Source: an uncultured Lachnospiraceae bacterium (GTDB lineage: Bacteria > Bacillota > Clostridia > Lachnospirales > Lachnospiraceae). From it: a DNA stretch of 8,492 nt. Under the pieces are notes generated by a model. It searched no databases, had not been told where the DNA came from, and saw nothing but the letters and a program-made list of their open reading frames with translations. The stretch is taken from positions 603-9,094 of the forward strand of contig CAJTXA010000047.1 of assembly GCA_910579865.1 (NCBI GenBank), written 5' to 3'. Within the stretch, counting starts at the first letter, position 1; every line of letters starts with the position of its first letter. A program made the translations under genes and the position numbers. Below are positions 1-5,802 of this stretch, piece after piece.

Positions 1-1
1 G

Positions 2-892
2 CGTGGACTTGATACGAGAGTTTCACTTAAAGGAGCACTATCAGAACAGGGATTTAAGGGCGGAACAAGGGGAATGACGGAATGGAATGAATGGATTGAA
101 GCGGAGAAGCAGGAACTTTCAAAAGTTATGGGGCGGTATGGCGTACAATGGAAACAGTTAGGCACACACAACAAGCATTTGTCTGTACTCGACTTTGAAA
201 AGCAGGAGCGGCAGAAAGAAGTTGCAGAATTGGAACAGACCATTTCCGGTAGTAAAGAGGAATTATCTAATATTCTTCATCAGCAGATAGCGGCAGGGCA
301 GGAAACGGAGCAGATACGGAAAGAGGGCGAAGCGATCCGGCAGGAACTATCAGAACTTACCGCAACAAATCATCTTCTGAAAGAGCAAACGGAAACGCTG
401 ACAGAGGATAAAGAAAAATTGGAGAAACAGCAGAAAAAGTTACAGCAGGAAATCAACAAAATGGTGCAGTCAAAGGAAGTCATGGAGCGCAATATTCACG
501 CCTATGATGAAGATATGAAATGGCAGTTGGCAGAGCCGGGGGCATTGATGAGCGCAAAGAATTATAGGGATAAAAAGGCACTTCCGCTTGTGGAGAAATT
601 GAAAGAGGTCGTTAAAAATCTGACTATCAAATGCGTACAGCTTACGGAGCAAGGCAGGAAGCTGACCGCCAAAGTAGACGGACAACAAGTGCAGATTAGC
701 CGCTTGACGGATAAGGTCATGGAGCAGAGCGACACCATAGACCGATTGCAGGAAAAAGCGTCTGATTTGGGGCGTTTGGAGCGTCATTTCGGCAGGGAAC
801 AGGTACAGTCGATAGTAGAACGGTCAAAAGCATTAGAGCAGGCAGAAAGGGCAAATAAACGCCCGAAACGTGCCTTTGAAATGAGCCGATAG
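2..892 (+). CDS. MobV/Pre-type relaxase, C-terminal part (partial at left edge)
   Basis: The reading frame is open from base 2, with no stop upstream of the ATG at 74, so this is the tail of a larger protein and 74 is not its start. The first visible residues (RGLDTRVSLKGAL, then EQGFKGGTRGMTEWNEW) and the stretch around GTHNKHLSVLDFEKQER match what I recall of clostridial plasmid-recombination/mobilisation enzymes of the MobV (Mob/Pre) family. The rest is a long Glu/Lys/Gln-rich coiled coil, typical of the C-terminal half of that family. The catalytic N-terminal domain that nicks oriT lies outside the window. Proteins of this family start conjugative transfer of mobilisable elements. Downstream, after 19 bases, comes a small coiled-coil gene, probably in the same operon, closed by a terminator. 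Family call is confident; exact subgroup is not. Confidence 0.85.
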   Translation, partial: RGLDTRVSLKGALSEQGFKGGTRGMTEWNEWIEAEKQELSKVMGRYGVQWKQLGTHNKHLSVLDFEKQERQKEVAELEQTISGSKEELSNILHQQIAAGQETEQIRKEGEAIRQELSELTATNHLLKEQTETLTEDKEKLEKQQKKLQQEINKMVQSKEVMERNIHAYDEDMKWQLAEPGALMSAKNYRDKKALPLVEKLKEVVKNLTIKCVQLTEQGRKLTAKVDGQQVQISRLTDKVMEQSDTIDRLQEKASDLGRLERHFGREQVQSIVERSKALEQAERANKRPKRAFEMSR

Positions 893-911
893 GAAAGGGG
901 ATTGATAGGAT

Positions 912-1223
912 ATGACGGATATGGAAAAGAAAGTTATGATACGGCTGTGTGCTAAAATTGTAGCAGATACAGACCTTTACGAAACGGATAAGGAAGTGCA
1001 AAATCTGATAGACTGGGTATGTCTGTCGGAACAGATAAAGGAGAACAATAATACAATCCGTAATCTGACCGGGGAATATAAAAAGATAGAGCCGGATTGC
1101 CGGGAGGGAGTGCGGGCGCAGTTGGAGCGCATGAAAGAACTCTGCAAAGAACGGAATAATCTGTATGAAAAGCAGAACGATTTGAAAGGGCAGAAACAGA
1201 GGATTGAGAAGTCGTTGGAGTGA
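912..1223 (+). CDS. Small coiled-coil protein in the mobilisation operon
   Basis: This encodes 103 residues that I cannot assign to a named family. The protein is highly charged. After a first segment (about residues 1-35) its C-terminal two thirds (EQIKENNNTIRNLTGEYKKI, and a second stretch ending KQNDLKGQKQRIEKSLE) has the heptad-like, Gly/Pro-poor pattern of a coiled coil. No signal peptide or membrane segment is visible. It starts 19 bases after the relaxase stop. The best Shine-Dalgarno is AAAGGGG about 11 bases before the ATG at 912; a second in-frame ATG at 921 is possible. A terminator hairpin follows the TGA by about 10 bases, so it ends the operon. Position suggests an accessory role in mobilisation, which is inference only. 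Confidence 0.7.
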   Translation: MTDMEKKVMIRLCAKIVADTDLYETDKEVQNLIDWVCLSEQIKENNNTIRNLTGEYKKIEPDCREGVRAQLERMKELCKERNNLYEKQNDLKGQKQRIEKSLE

Positions 1224-1234
1224 TTAGAAATGTG

Positions 1235-1265
1235 GGGCATGGCGGTTGCTATGCCCTATATTTTT
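1235..1265 (+). terminator. Rho-independent terminator of the mobilisation operon
   Basis: GGGCAT (1235-1240) pairs with ATGCCC (1251-1256). The stem can be extended inward by a G-T wobble plus two GC pairs to leave a GGTT loop, and it is followed by TATATTTTT. It lies just after the small coiled-coil gene and before the promoter of the next operon. Confidence 0.75.
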
Positions 1266-1286
1266 GTGGTAAATTGCGAATGGAAG

Positions 1287-1295
1287 TGATATAAT
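1287..1295 (+). promoter_or_regulatory. Extended -10 promoter of the serine hydrolase/GNAT operon
   Basis: TGATATAAT gives a consensus TATAAT (1290-1295) with the TGn extension. The -35 is poor: TTGTGG at 1264-1269 is 20 bases away. Transcription would begin near 1302. That would leave a TTG start at 1308 with almost no leader and supports translation from the ATG at 1332. Confidence 0.6.
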
Positions 1296-1331
1296 TGGAG
1301 AAATAAATTGGTAGATTGGAGGAAGATTGTA

Positions 1332-2339
1332 ATGGGTATAAAAGAAATGATAGATGTAAACTTTAGGGGAAATATATATATTGTTCAAAATGGTAAAGTT
1401 TTATATGAAAGAGAAAATGGGTTTGCAGATTTACAAAATGAAATTTCTAACACGATAGAAACAAAATTTGCAAGTGCTTCCGCGGGAAAAGTATTTGTTG
1501 CAGTAGGAATATTGCAGTTGATTGAACGAGGAAGAATAAAGTTTGATGATACATTAGGTATGTTGCTTGATATGTCATTAAATGATATTGATAAGGATGT
1601 TACAGTTAAACAGCTTTTAAACCATACATCGGGTGTCCCGGACTATTTTGATGAAAGTGTTATGGAGGAATATGAAGAATTATGGACTGATTATCCTAAT
1701 TATAAAATCAGACATAACAGTGATTTGCTCCCACTATTTATAAACAAGCCTATGATGTATCCCAAAGGAGAAAAATTCCAGTATAATAATACAGGGTATG
1801 TCCTGCTTGCAATGATTATAGAAAAAACGACGGGTATGTATTTTGACCAATACCTAAAGGAAAATGTTTTTGACATATGCGGTATGAAATCAACGGGGTA
1901 TTATGAGTTGGACAGGCTGCCGGCAAAGTGCGCTAATAATTATATTTATTGTGCTGATACAAAGGATTACCGCACAAATATATTTTCTGTGGATGTGAAA
2001 GGTAATGGTGCGGGCGGGGCGTTTATAACCGTAAGAGATATTATTAGTTTTTGGACTAATTTACTGGAAGGGAATTTAATTTCAAAAGCATTTGTTTCAG
2101 ATATGCTTAGTAAGCAGAGCGGAGATGGAGATGATGCAGAAGAAGGATATTATGGCTATGGTATGTGGATAATTGATAATCCCAATGGCAAAGATTTTGC
2201 GTATTTTCAAGGCTGTGATCCGGGTGTAAGTTTTATATCCGAGTATAATCCGAATAATGGGATTATTTCCGTTTTGGTAAGCAATTATGGAGATAATGTT
2301 TGGAGGGAAATGCGAAAAGTTAGAGAAGTTCTTTACTAA
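1332..2339 (+). CDS. Serine hydrolase of the beta-lactamase / penicillin-binding fold (PF00144-like)
   Basis: This is a cytoplasmic-looking protein of 335 residues with no signal peptide or membrane segment. Family landmarks are the SxxK nucleophile motif S50-A-G-K53 at the start of a helix (ASASAGKVFVAVGILQLIE), LLNHTSGVPDY near residues 95-105, and the second motif Y151-N-N153 (FQYNNTGYVLLA). The third-motif region reads FQGCDPGVSFIS (about 292-303), where relatives usually have HxG or KTG. Members are class C-like esterases, peptidases and D-amino-acid hydrolases, so the substrate cannot be read from sequence and resistance should not be assumed. Start choice: the frame extends to a TTG at 1308, but the ATG at 1332 has GGAGG at 1318-1322 with 9-base spacing and fits the promoter position. 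The GNAT gene follows by 32 bases, likely co-transcribed. Confidence 0.85.
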   Translation: MGIKEMIDVNFRGNIYIVQNGKVLYERENGFADLQNEISNTIETKFASASAGKVFVAVGILQLIERGRIKFDDTLGMLLDMSLNDIDKDVTVKQLLNHTSGVPDYFDESVMEEYEELWTDYPNYKIRHNSDLLPLFINKPMMYPKGEKFQYNNTGYVLLAMIIEKTTGMYFDQYLKENVFDICGMKSTGYYELDRLPAKCANNYIYCADTKDYRTNIFSVDVKGNGAGGAFITVRDIISFWTNLLEGNLISKAFVSDMLSKQSGDGDDAEEGYYGYGMWIIDNPNGKDFAYFQGCDPGVSFISEYNPNNGIISVLVSNYGDNVWREMRKVREVLY

Positions 2340-2371
2340 TAATGAATAACTGATTTTGGAGAGAAATATAG

Positions 2372-2833
2372 ATGAAAGAGATAATTGCTTATGAAATGAT
2401 ATATAATAAAGCATTGAAGTATCAGAATGACATAATATGTGTTCCTTTTCAAAAAGAATATTGGAATGAATATATGAAAATATATAATGAATGTTTTTAC
2501 AAAATGAGAAAAGCGTTAGAAGTTGAGCCAATAAATTTTTACTATGATTATTCCCAAATTAGAGATAAAATGAAGAATATTTTCCTTTATTTGCAAAATG
2601 GAGTAATAATAGGTGCTGTTTCTTGCTATGAAAATGAGTTAGACGATTTGATTGTTGAGCAATCGTTACAAGGACAAGGTATAGGACAAAAATTGTTGTT
2701 TTGGGGAATAAATCATATCAAGGAACAAGGCTATGAAGAAATTATTTTGCATGTAGCTGAATGGAATCAAAATGCAGTGAAGTTGTATTTGAAAAATGGA
2801 TTTAGCATTAAGAAAAGAGAGAGGGTACGTTAA
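2372..2833 (+). CDS. GNAT-family N-acetyltransferase
   Basis: The protein has 153 residues. The acetyl-CoA pyrophosphate-binding motif is seen as VEQSLQGQGIGQKLL (about 95-109), containing the Q-x-x-G-x-G pattern at Q100-G105. Family C-terminal elements follow: EEIILHVAEWNQNAVKLY then LKNGFSIKKRERVR, the usual strand, helix and final strand of a single-domain GNAT. Such enzymes move the acetyl group of acetyl-CoA to an amine; the acceptor is unknown here. A GGAG Shine-Dalgarno sits 9 bases before the ATG. The gene is 32 bases after the serine hydrolase, same strand, with no terminator between them, so the two form a cargo operon. Like the hydrolase it is AT-rich compared with the relaxase operon. 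Confidence 0.85.
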   Translation: MKEIIAYEMIYNKALKYQNDIICVPFQKEYWNEYMKIYNECFYKMRKALEVEPINFYYDYSQIRDKMKNIFLYLQNGVIIGAVSCYENELDDLIVEQSLQGQGIGQKLLFWGINHIKEQGYEEIILHVAEWNQNAVKLYLKNGFSIKKRERVR

Positions 2834-3073
2834 AGGAAATAGTATTTTTAGCAAATTTTTCTTTAATGAATTTAAAGACATGGTGCTAGCACCATGTAAT
2901 AAGGATATTAAGGAGAACATATGTGTCGGATTTGTTACGCATTAGCATTTTAGAATACCTTATTTTACAAGGCATTTGAAGCAAGGGTATGATGTGGAGG
3001 ATATTTTATATATTTATTTTCAAAAACGGCTTTTATTGCGTAACATTTCAAAAATGGGTTGCTAAATTACCGG
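2834..3073. other. Gene-poor spacer with only a tiny possible ORF
   Basis: No supported gene is visible. A 10-codon frame from ATG 2921 to TAG 2953 (MCRICYALAF) has AAGGAG 5 bases upstream. The overlapping GTG frame at 2923 reads MSDLLRISILEYLILQGI and stops. After a stop, that second frame is open again across 2980-3140 and ends in WQHFGNRKSASHNK inside repeat R1. A third frame holds GYDVEDILYIYFQKRLLLR. These pieces could be remains of a decayed gene end, but none is convincing alone. Confidence 0.4.
2878..2897. repeat. Perfect 20-bp palindrome after the GNAT gene
   Basis: ACATGGTGCT is followed directly by its reverse complement, centred on an NheI-like GCTAGC. No T-run follows, so it is a poor terminator. 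It could be an operator, a recombination site or a transcript-stabilising cruciform. It lies 45 bases after the GNAT stop and 24 bases before the small ATG at 2921. Confidence 0.6.
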
Positions 3074-3086
3074 GATTTGCTATAAT
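3059..3086 (+). promoter_or_regulatory. Candidate sigma-A promoter firing into repeat R1
   Basis: TTGCTA (3059-3064), a 16-base spacer and TATAAT (3081-3086) preceded by TG at n-3 (TGCTATAAT) make a good vegetative promoter. The start point would fall near 3093, exactly where the 129-bp repeat begins. The transcript would run through the repeat and on into the two-gene module, giving a leader of about 250 bases. I see no clearer promoter closer to that module. Confidence 0.5.
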
Positions 3087-3093
3087 AAATGCG

Positions 3094-3222
3094 TGGCAAC
3101 ATTTTGGCAACAGAAAATCAGCAAGCCATAATAAATGATGTAATTGAAGTAAAAACGGGCGTGTATTTGCACAAAACCTAAATAAATATAGTTAATAACA
3201 ACAAAGAACACGCCGAGTTCGA
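3094..3222 (+). repeat. Direct repeat R1 (left copy, 129 bp)
   Basis: R1 matches 4478-4606 without gaps at 115 of 129 positions (counted by hand, 89%). It begins TGGCAACATTTTGGCAAC and ends in ACACGCCG plus a few bases. GGCGTGT (3158-3164) pairs with ACACGCC (3208-3214), and GTATTTG (3163-3169) can pair with TAAATAT using G-U pairs. In one frame the left part reads WQHFGNRKS, also readable in the other copy. It lies 121 bases before the two-gene module. Confidence 0.8.
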
Positions 3223-3343
3223 ATAGTACGAGGGTGCATAATTTATTTTATATGGCAGGTGGTCCATGTGATTGTCTGCTGCATGTGTATTTGCTTAAAA
3301 TGGGCTATATTATGTTGCCAATGATTTTTGAGAGGTGGATATT

Positions 3344-3568
3344 GTGATTGATTGGTTTATGAATCTTACTGTAGCAAATCAAATTGCGATTATCGTTGCA
3401 GCGATTGCTGCTGGTGGTGGAATTATAGTAGCAATAATTAATGGGATTTTTAATGTTTTTCCAAAAAAGAAAGATGATAAAACTTCAAAATATTTAATTA
3501 ATCAGACGGCATATGATAACGGAACGCAAATTGGGGTTCAAATTAACAATAAGAAAGAAGATGAATAG
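3344..3568 (+). CDS. Small single-span membrane protein with C-terminal RHIM-like motif
   Basis: The product has 74 residues and no family I recognise. Residues about 11-39 (NQIAIIVAAIAAGGGIIVAI then INGIFNVF) form one hydrophobic, Gly/Ala-rich segment, followed by the positive PKKKDDK, so the C-terminus probably faces the cytosol. The tail carries N59-G-T-Q-I-G-V-Q66, almost identical to a motif near the N-terminus of the next protein. Start choice: GTG 3344 has AGAGGTGG just upstream (AGAGG with 8-base spacing). The longer GTG 3335 start lies inside that Shine-Dalgarno. The stop is followed after one base by the ATG of the next gene, so the pair is translationally coupled. A pore-forming or membrane-perturbing effector is a reasonable guess from size and glycine-rich span, but is inference. 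Confidence 0.7.
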   Translation: MIDWFMNLTVANQIAIIVAAIAAGGGIIVAIINGIFNVFPKKKDDKTSKYLINQTAYDNGTQIGVQINNKKEDE

Positions 3569-3569
3569 T

Positions 3570-4367
3570 ATGTCAGATATAATCGAGGTAACACAAAAAT
3601 CTGCACCAGCATCTAATTCAACGCAGATTGGTGTTCAATATGTTGGAATGACACCTGAACAGGCAGCTAAACAAACGATAGATCTTTTTATGGATAATTT
3701 TCCGAAGCTTCAGGCACTTGCAAAAGATACAGCAGAACAAAGAGCAACCGAATTATGCAATGAAATTTTAAAAAAATTAGAGAATAAACAAGTTAGAGAT
3801 TTTACTTCGTTTACACAGCCAGATGTTCAATTCATATTATATGAAGCTCAAAAGAATTATGCTCGTTTTGGTGAAAAAGAAGTTATGAAAATCTTAACAG
3901 AATTAGTAGTAAATCGTATTCAGAATGATGATAAAGGGCATTTTAAAAGAATTATGGATAATGCTGTTATTATTGCTTGTGAATTATCTTCTACGCAATT
4001 AGATTGTTTGTCTGCTCTATTTATACTGACTAGAGTTTGTTTTTCTGATATTACGACTATTGAAGACTTGAAAGGATTGTTTGATTATATTTCTTCAATC
4101 TTTAATTTGGAAAATATAAACTATGGGCAAGAGATTTCGTATCTTAATTTTAAAGGATGCTTACAATTAGAATTACCTGATATTCCTGAAATTCAATCAA
4201 AGCAATATAATTTAGTTCATAGTGAAGTGGAGAAAAATATGTCTCAAGGAATAAAACAATTTGGTACAGACTATGGGATTTCTGAAGTTGGCATTATATT
4301 GGGCTTAATAAATGCTGAATATAAAAGCCGTTATCGATTTGACCCACATAATTGGATTCATAATTGA
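3570..4367 (+). CDS. LPO_1073/Vpar_1526-family-like protein with N-terminal RHIM-like motif
   Basis: This is a soluble protein of 265 residues. An N-terminal low-complexity stretch with N16-S-T-Q-I-G-V-Q23 leads into YVGMTPEQAAKQTIDLFMDN, FPKLQALAKDTAEQRATEL and FILYEAQKNYARFGEKEVM. From memory this order (short N-terminal N/Q/G motif, a GM(S/T) segment, acidic-helix DLF..NFPKL, DxQxxxxEAQKxYAR) is that of the LPO_1073/Vpar_1526 family, whose function I do not know. The C-terminus ends ISEVGIILGLINAEYKSRYR plus a short tail, also family-like. No membrane segment is visible. Start: ATG 3570 has AGAAG 9 bases upstream and lies one base after the upstream stop; ATG 3561 is an alternative. Coupling to the membrane protein and the shared motif suggest they act together, possibly in phage defence. 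Confidence 0.7.
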   Translation: MSDIIEVTQKSAPASNSTQIGVQYVGMTPEQAAKQTIDLFMDNFPKLQALAKDTAEQRATELCNEILKKLENKQVRDFTSFTQPDVQFILYEAQKNYARFGEKEVMKILTELVVNRIQNDDKGHFKRIMDNAVIIACELSSTQLDCLSALFILTRVCFSDITTIEDLKGLFDYISSIFNLENINYGQEISYLNFKGCLQLELPDIPEIQSKQYNLVHSEVEKNMSQGIKQFGTDYGISEVGIILGLINAEYKSRYRFDPHNWIHN

Positions 4368-4477
4368 TACCATTATATGTGATGAAAGGTAGTGAATCTC
4401 TGAATTGTTGTTAGTGGAAAGGCATTTTAGAATTTACGATAAATTGTGAGTATACCTAATGATTGCTGTATTAAATG

Positions 4478-4606
4478 TGGCAACATTTTGGTAACAGAAA
4501 ATCAGTACGCCAGAATAAATGGTGTAATTGAAGTAAAAAAGGACGTGTATTTGCATGAAAATTAAACAAATACAGTTAATAACAACAAAGAACACGCCGA
4601 TTTCGA
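4478..4606 (+). repeat. Direct repeat R2 (right copy, 129 bp)
   Basis: This is the second copy of the 3094-3222 repeat, in the same orientation, starting 1384 bases further on. Weaker similarity continues leftward to about 4461 (GATTGCTGTATTAAATG against GATTTGCTATAATAAATGCG), where this copy has lost the perfect TATAAT. The inner stem GTATTTG (4547-4553)/CAAATAC (4567-4573) is perfect here, while the outer stem has one A-C mismatch. Together R1 and R2 bracket the two-gene module. Confidence 0.8.
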
Positions 4607-4643
4607 GTATCACTTGTTAGATAAAAGAATACTTCAATAACAG

Positions 4644-4695
4644 AAAAACCTTTCTGATTTTCAGAAATGACAACTGAAAATTGGTAAGGTTTTTT
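4644..4695. terminator. Nested hairpin terminator, probably bidirectional
   Basis: AAAAACCTT (4644-4652) pairs with AAGGTTTTT, and inside it ATTTTCAG pairs with CTGAAAAT. On the plus strand the stem ends in six T; on the minus strand it ends in five T. It sits 5 bases after a minus-strand stop codon (4700-4702), so it is best read as the terminator of that truncated minus-strand gene, and it also blocks plus-strand transcripts from R2. Confidence 0.75.
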
Positions 4696-4699
4696 GTGT

Positions 4700-4798
4700 T
4701 CATTTTTTCTTCTTGCGTTTTTCTTCTTTTTTGTCTGTACTTTCTACTTCTTTGGCGGCGTCATTGATGAAGTCAAATAATTCTTGCTTGTAAAGGTA
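4700..4798 (-). pseudogene. C-terminal remnant of an unrecognised minus-strand gene
   Basis: Thirty-two codons are readable on the minus strand, from YLYKQELFDFINDAAKEVES to a lysine-rich end (KKEEKRKKKK) and a TGA, with a terminator immediately downstream. A TAA lies directly upstream in frame. The coding character and natural end with terminator suggest a genuine gene tail whose body has been lost. The protein is not recognised. The break falls in the same few bases (about 4781-4800) where an oppositely oriented gene tail starts. Confidence 0.5.
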
Positions 4799-4936
4799 TT
4801 ACATTCTGTTTATGCTTCCTATCTGGATGTTTCCAGAAAGTTTGATAAGCTGCAACTGTCTTATAACCGGACTGTGAAAAAGGCAAATAATCTATCTTTA
4901 GCACAATTAGGTAAAGATGAGCTTGTAAGGCATTAA
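4781..4936 (+). pseudogene. C-terminal remnant of an unrecognised plus-strand gene
   Basis: The frame is open from just after a TAA (4778-4780) to TAA 4934-4936 and has no credible start. It contains LHSVYASYLDVSRKFDKLQL then SYNRTVKKANNLSLAQLGKD and ELVRH, which looks like a real helical protein end. It is not recognised. It ends 49 bases before the truncated methyltransferase, so it may have belonged to the same lost restriction-modification or element operon. Confidence 0.4.
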
Positions 4937-4985
4937 ATTGTGATATAGGCGATATAGTTGGATTTGAAAAGGAGATGAAGAATAG

Positions 4986-5402
4986 ATGAATGGTAAAACC
5001 TTATTTTCCACTCTTGATTACCATGATGTTTTAGAGGCAGCAACGCCGGAGGACTTGGTTTATATGAACCCTCCATATCAAGGGGTTACAAATATACAAG
5101 ATAATCGCTATTTTGCGGAAGTGCCATTTGATGAATTTGCACAAGCAATCGAAATACTTAATAAAAAAGGAGTGAACTATCTTATTAGTTATGATGGAGC
5201 GTGTGGTGGAAAAGAATATGGAGAAGAACTTCCCAAAAGTTTGCATTGTAAAAAGGTCATATTAAATGCGGATGTTTCTAGTCAAGCATTATTACTTGGA
5301 AAAAAGTCAATAACATTTGAGGTATTGTATGTTAGTAAGGCACTAATACCTACATTTGATATGCAGCCTCAACAATTATCATTTTTGGAGGCGATGACAT
5401 GA
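4986..5402 (+). CDS. D12-class DNA adenine methyltransferase, N-terminally truncated
   Basis: Only 138 residues remain of a family usually near 270-300. The catalytic motif IV is present as N28-P-P-Y31 (VYMNPPYQGV; relatives usually have DPPY, but NPPY is also a functional amino-methyltransferase motif). The C-terminal half continues with FDEFAQAIEILNKKGVNYLI, SYDGACGGKEYGEELPKSLH and PTFDMQPQQLSFLEAM. The SAM-binding FxG motif I and about half the protein are missing, so it is almost surely inactive although the remaining frame is intact. A TAG sits directly before the ATG; AAAAGGAG lies 11 bases upstream. The stop overlaps the next ATG (ATGA at 5399-5402), the usual coupling of this enzyme with its endonuclease. 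It would have methylated adenine to protect host DNA. Confidence 0.75.
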   Translation: MNGKTLFSTLDYHDVLEAATPEDLVYMNPPYQGVTNIQDNRYFAEVPFDEFAQAIEILNKKGVNYLISYDGACGGKEYGEELPKSLHCKKVILNADVSSQALLLGKKSITFEVLYVSKALIPTFDMQPQQLSFLEAMT

Positions 5403-5802
5403 ATGACTATCCTAACGAATTTCTTGATTTATTGGAATTGGTAACAGCCAAAAGGCCGAGGACGGTGATACCGCATATTCTGAAAAATAATTATATTACA
5501 TCTCAAGAATTAAAAGATATTTATGGATATAACCATCCACCTAAAGCAATTAGAAATGTACGTGAGTATGGAATACCTGTGATAACATATCGTGTTCCAG
5601 GGGATGATGGAAGAAATGCTCTCTCGAAAGCTACTGGAAGAACAGTTCTTTCAAAAGTGTTAAAATGAGAGAGTACTTCAAGTAGATCATCGAGTATCTT
5701 ATGAAATTGGTAATGGACGAAATTCGTTTATTACAAGGAAAAAGTGTAGTACAAAGAATTACACTAAAAATACTTTTGGAAATATTTCAGATTATATTAT
5801 GT
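5399..5802 (+). pseudogene. HNH restriction endonuclease pseudogene (partner of the adenine methyltransferase)
   Basis: The first frame (5399-5668, 89 codons) gives a winged-helix-like N-terminus: AKRPRTVIPHILKNNYITSQ, ELKDIYGYNHPPKAIRNVRE, then GIPVITYRVPGDDGR. I recall this segment from HNH restriction enzymes found beside D12 methylases. It then runs to ATGRTVLSKVLK and stops. A different frame resumes at 5673 with VLQVDHRVSYEIGN, the HNH core of the same family (usually LQVDHRIPYE), and continues to about 5800 (NISDYIMFIC). The segment normally lying between (KELIKKYGxxCxxC-like) is missing. So the gene has lost an internal piece and its frame. The 3' boundary meets the end of the convergent beta-lactamase pseudogene near 5803. 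Confidence 0.65.

Noticed and set aside
1308..1331. TTG start adding eight residues to the serine hydrolase
   Set aside because: The predicted transcript start near 1302 leaves no leader, and the ATG at 1332 has a far better GGAGG site.
2921..2953. Ten-codon leader peptide (MCRICYALAF) with a good ribosome site
   Set aside because: There is no downstream gene whose expression it could attenuate and no conserved hairpin. It is more likely chance or decayed sequence, so it is only mentioned in the spacer entry.
2945..4433. Shared 12-mer GCATTTTAGAAT near both 129-bp repeats, suggesting a longer repeat unit
   Set aside because: Its distance to the repeat differs (149 against 56 bases) and the sequence between is unrelated, so it may be coincidence in AT-rich DNA.
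3094..4606. The two repeats as a CRISPR or retron-like array
   Set aside because: There are only two long copies more than 1.3 kb apart, with no short spacers, no cas genes and no reverse transcriptase.
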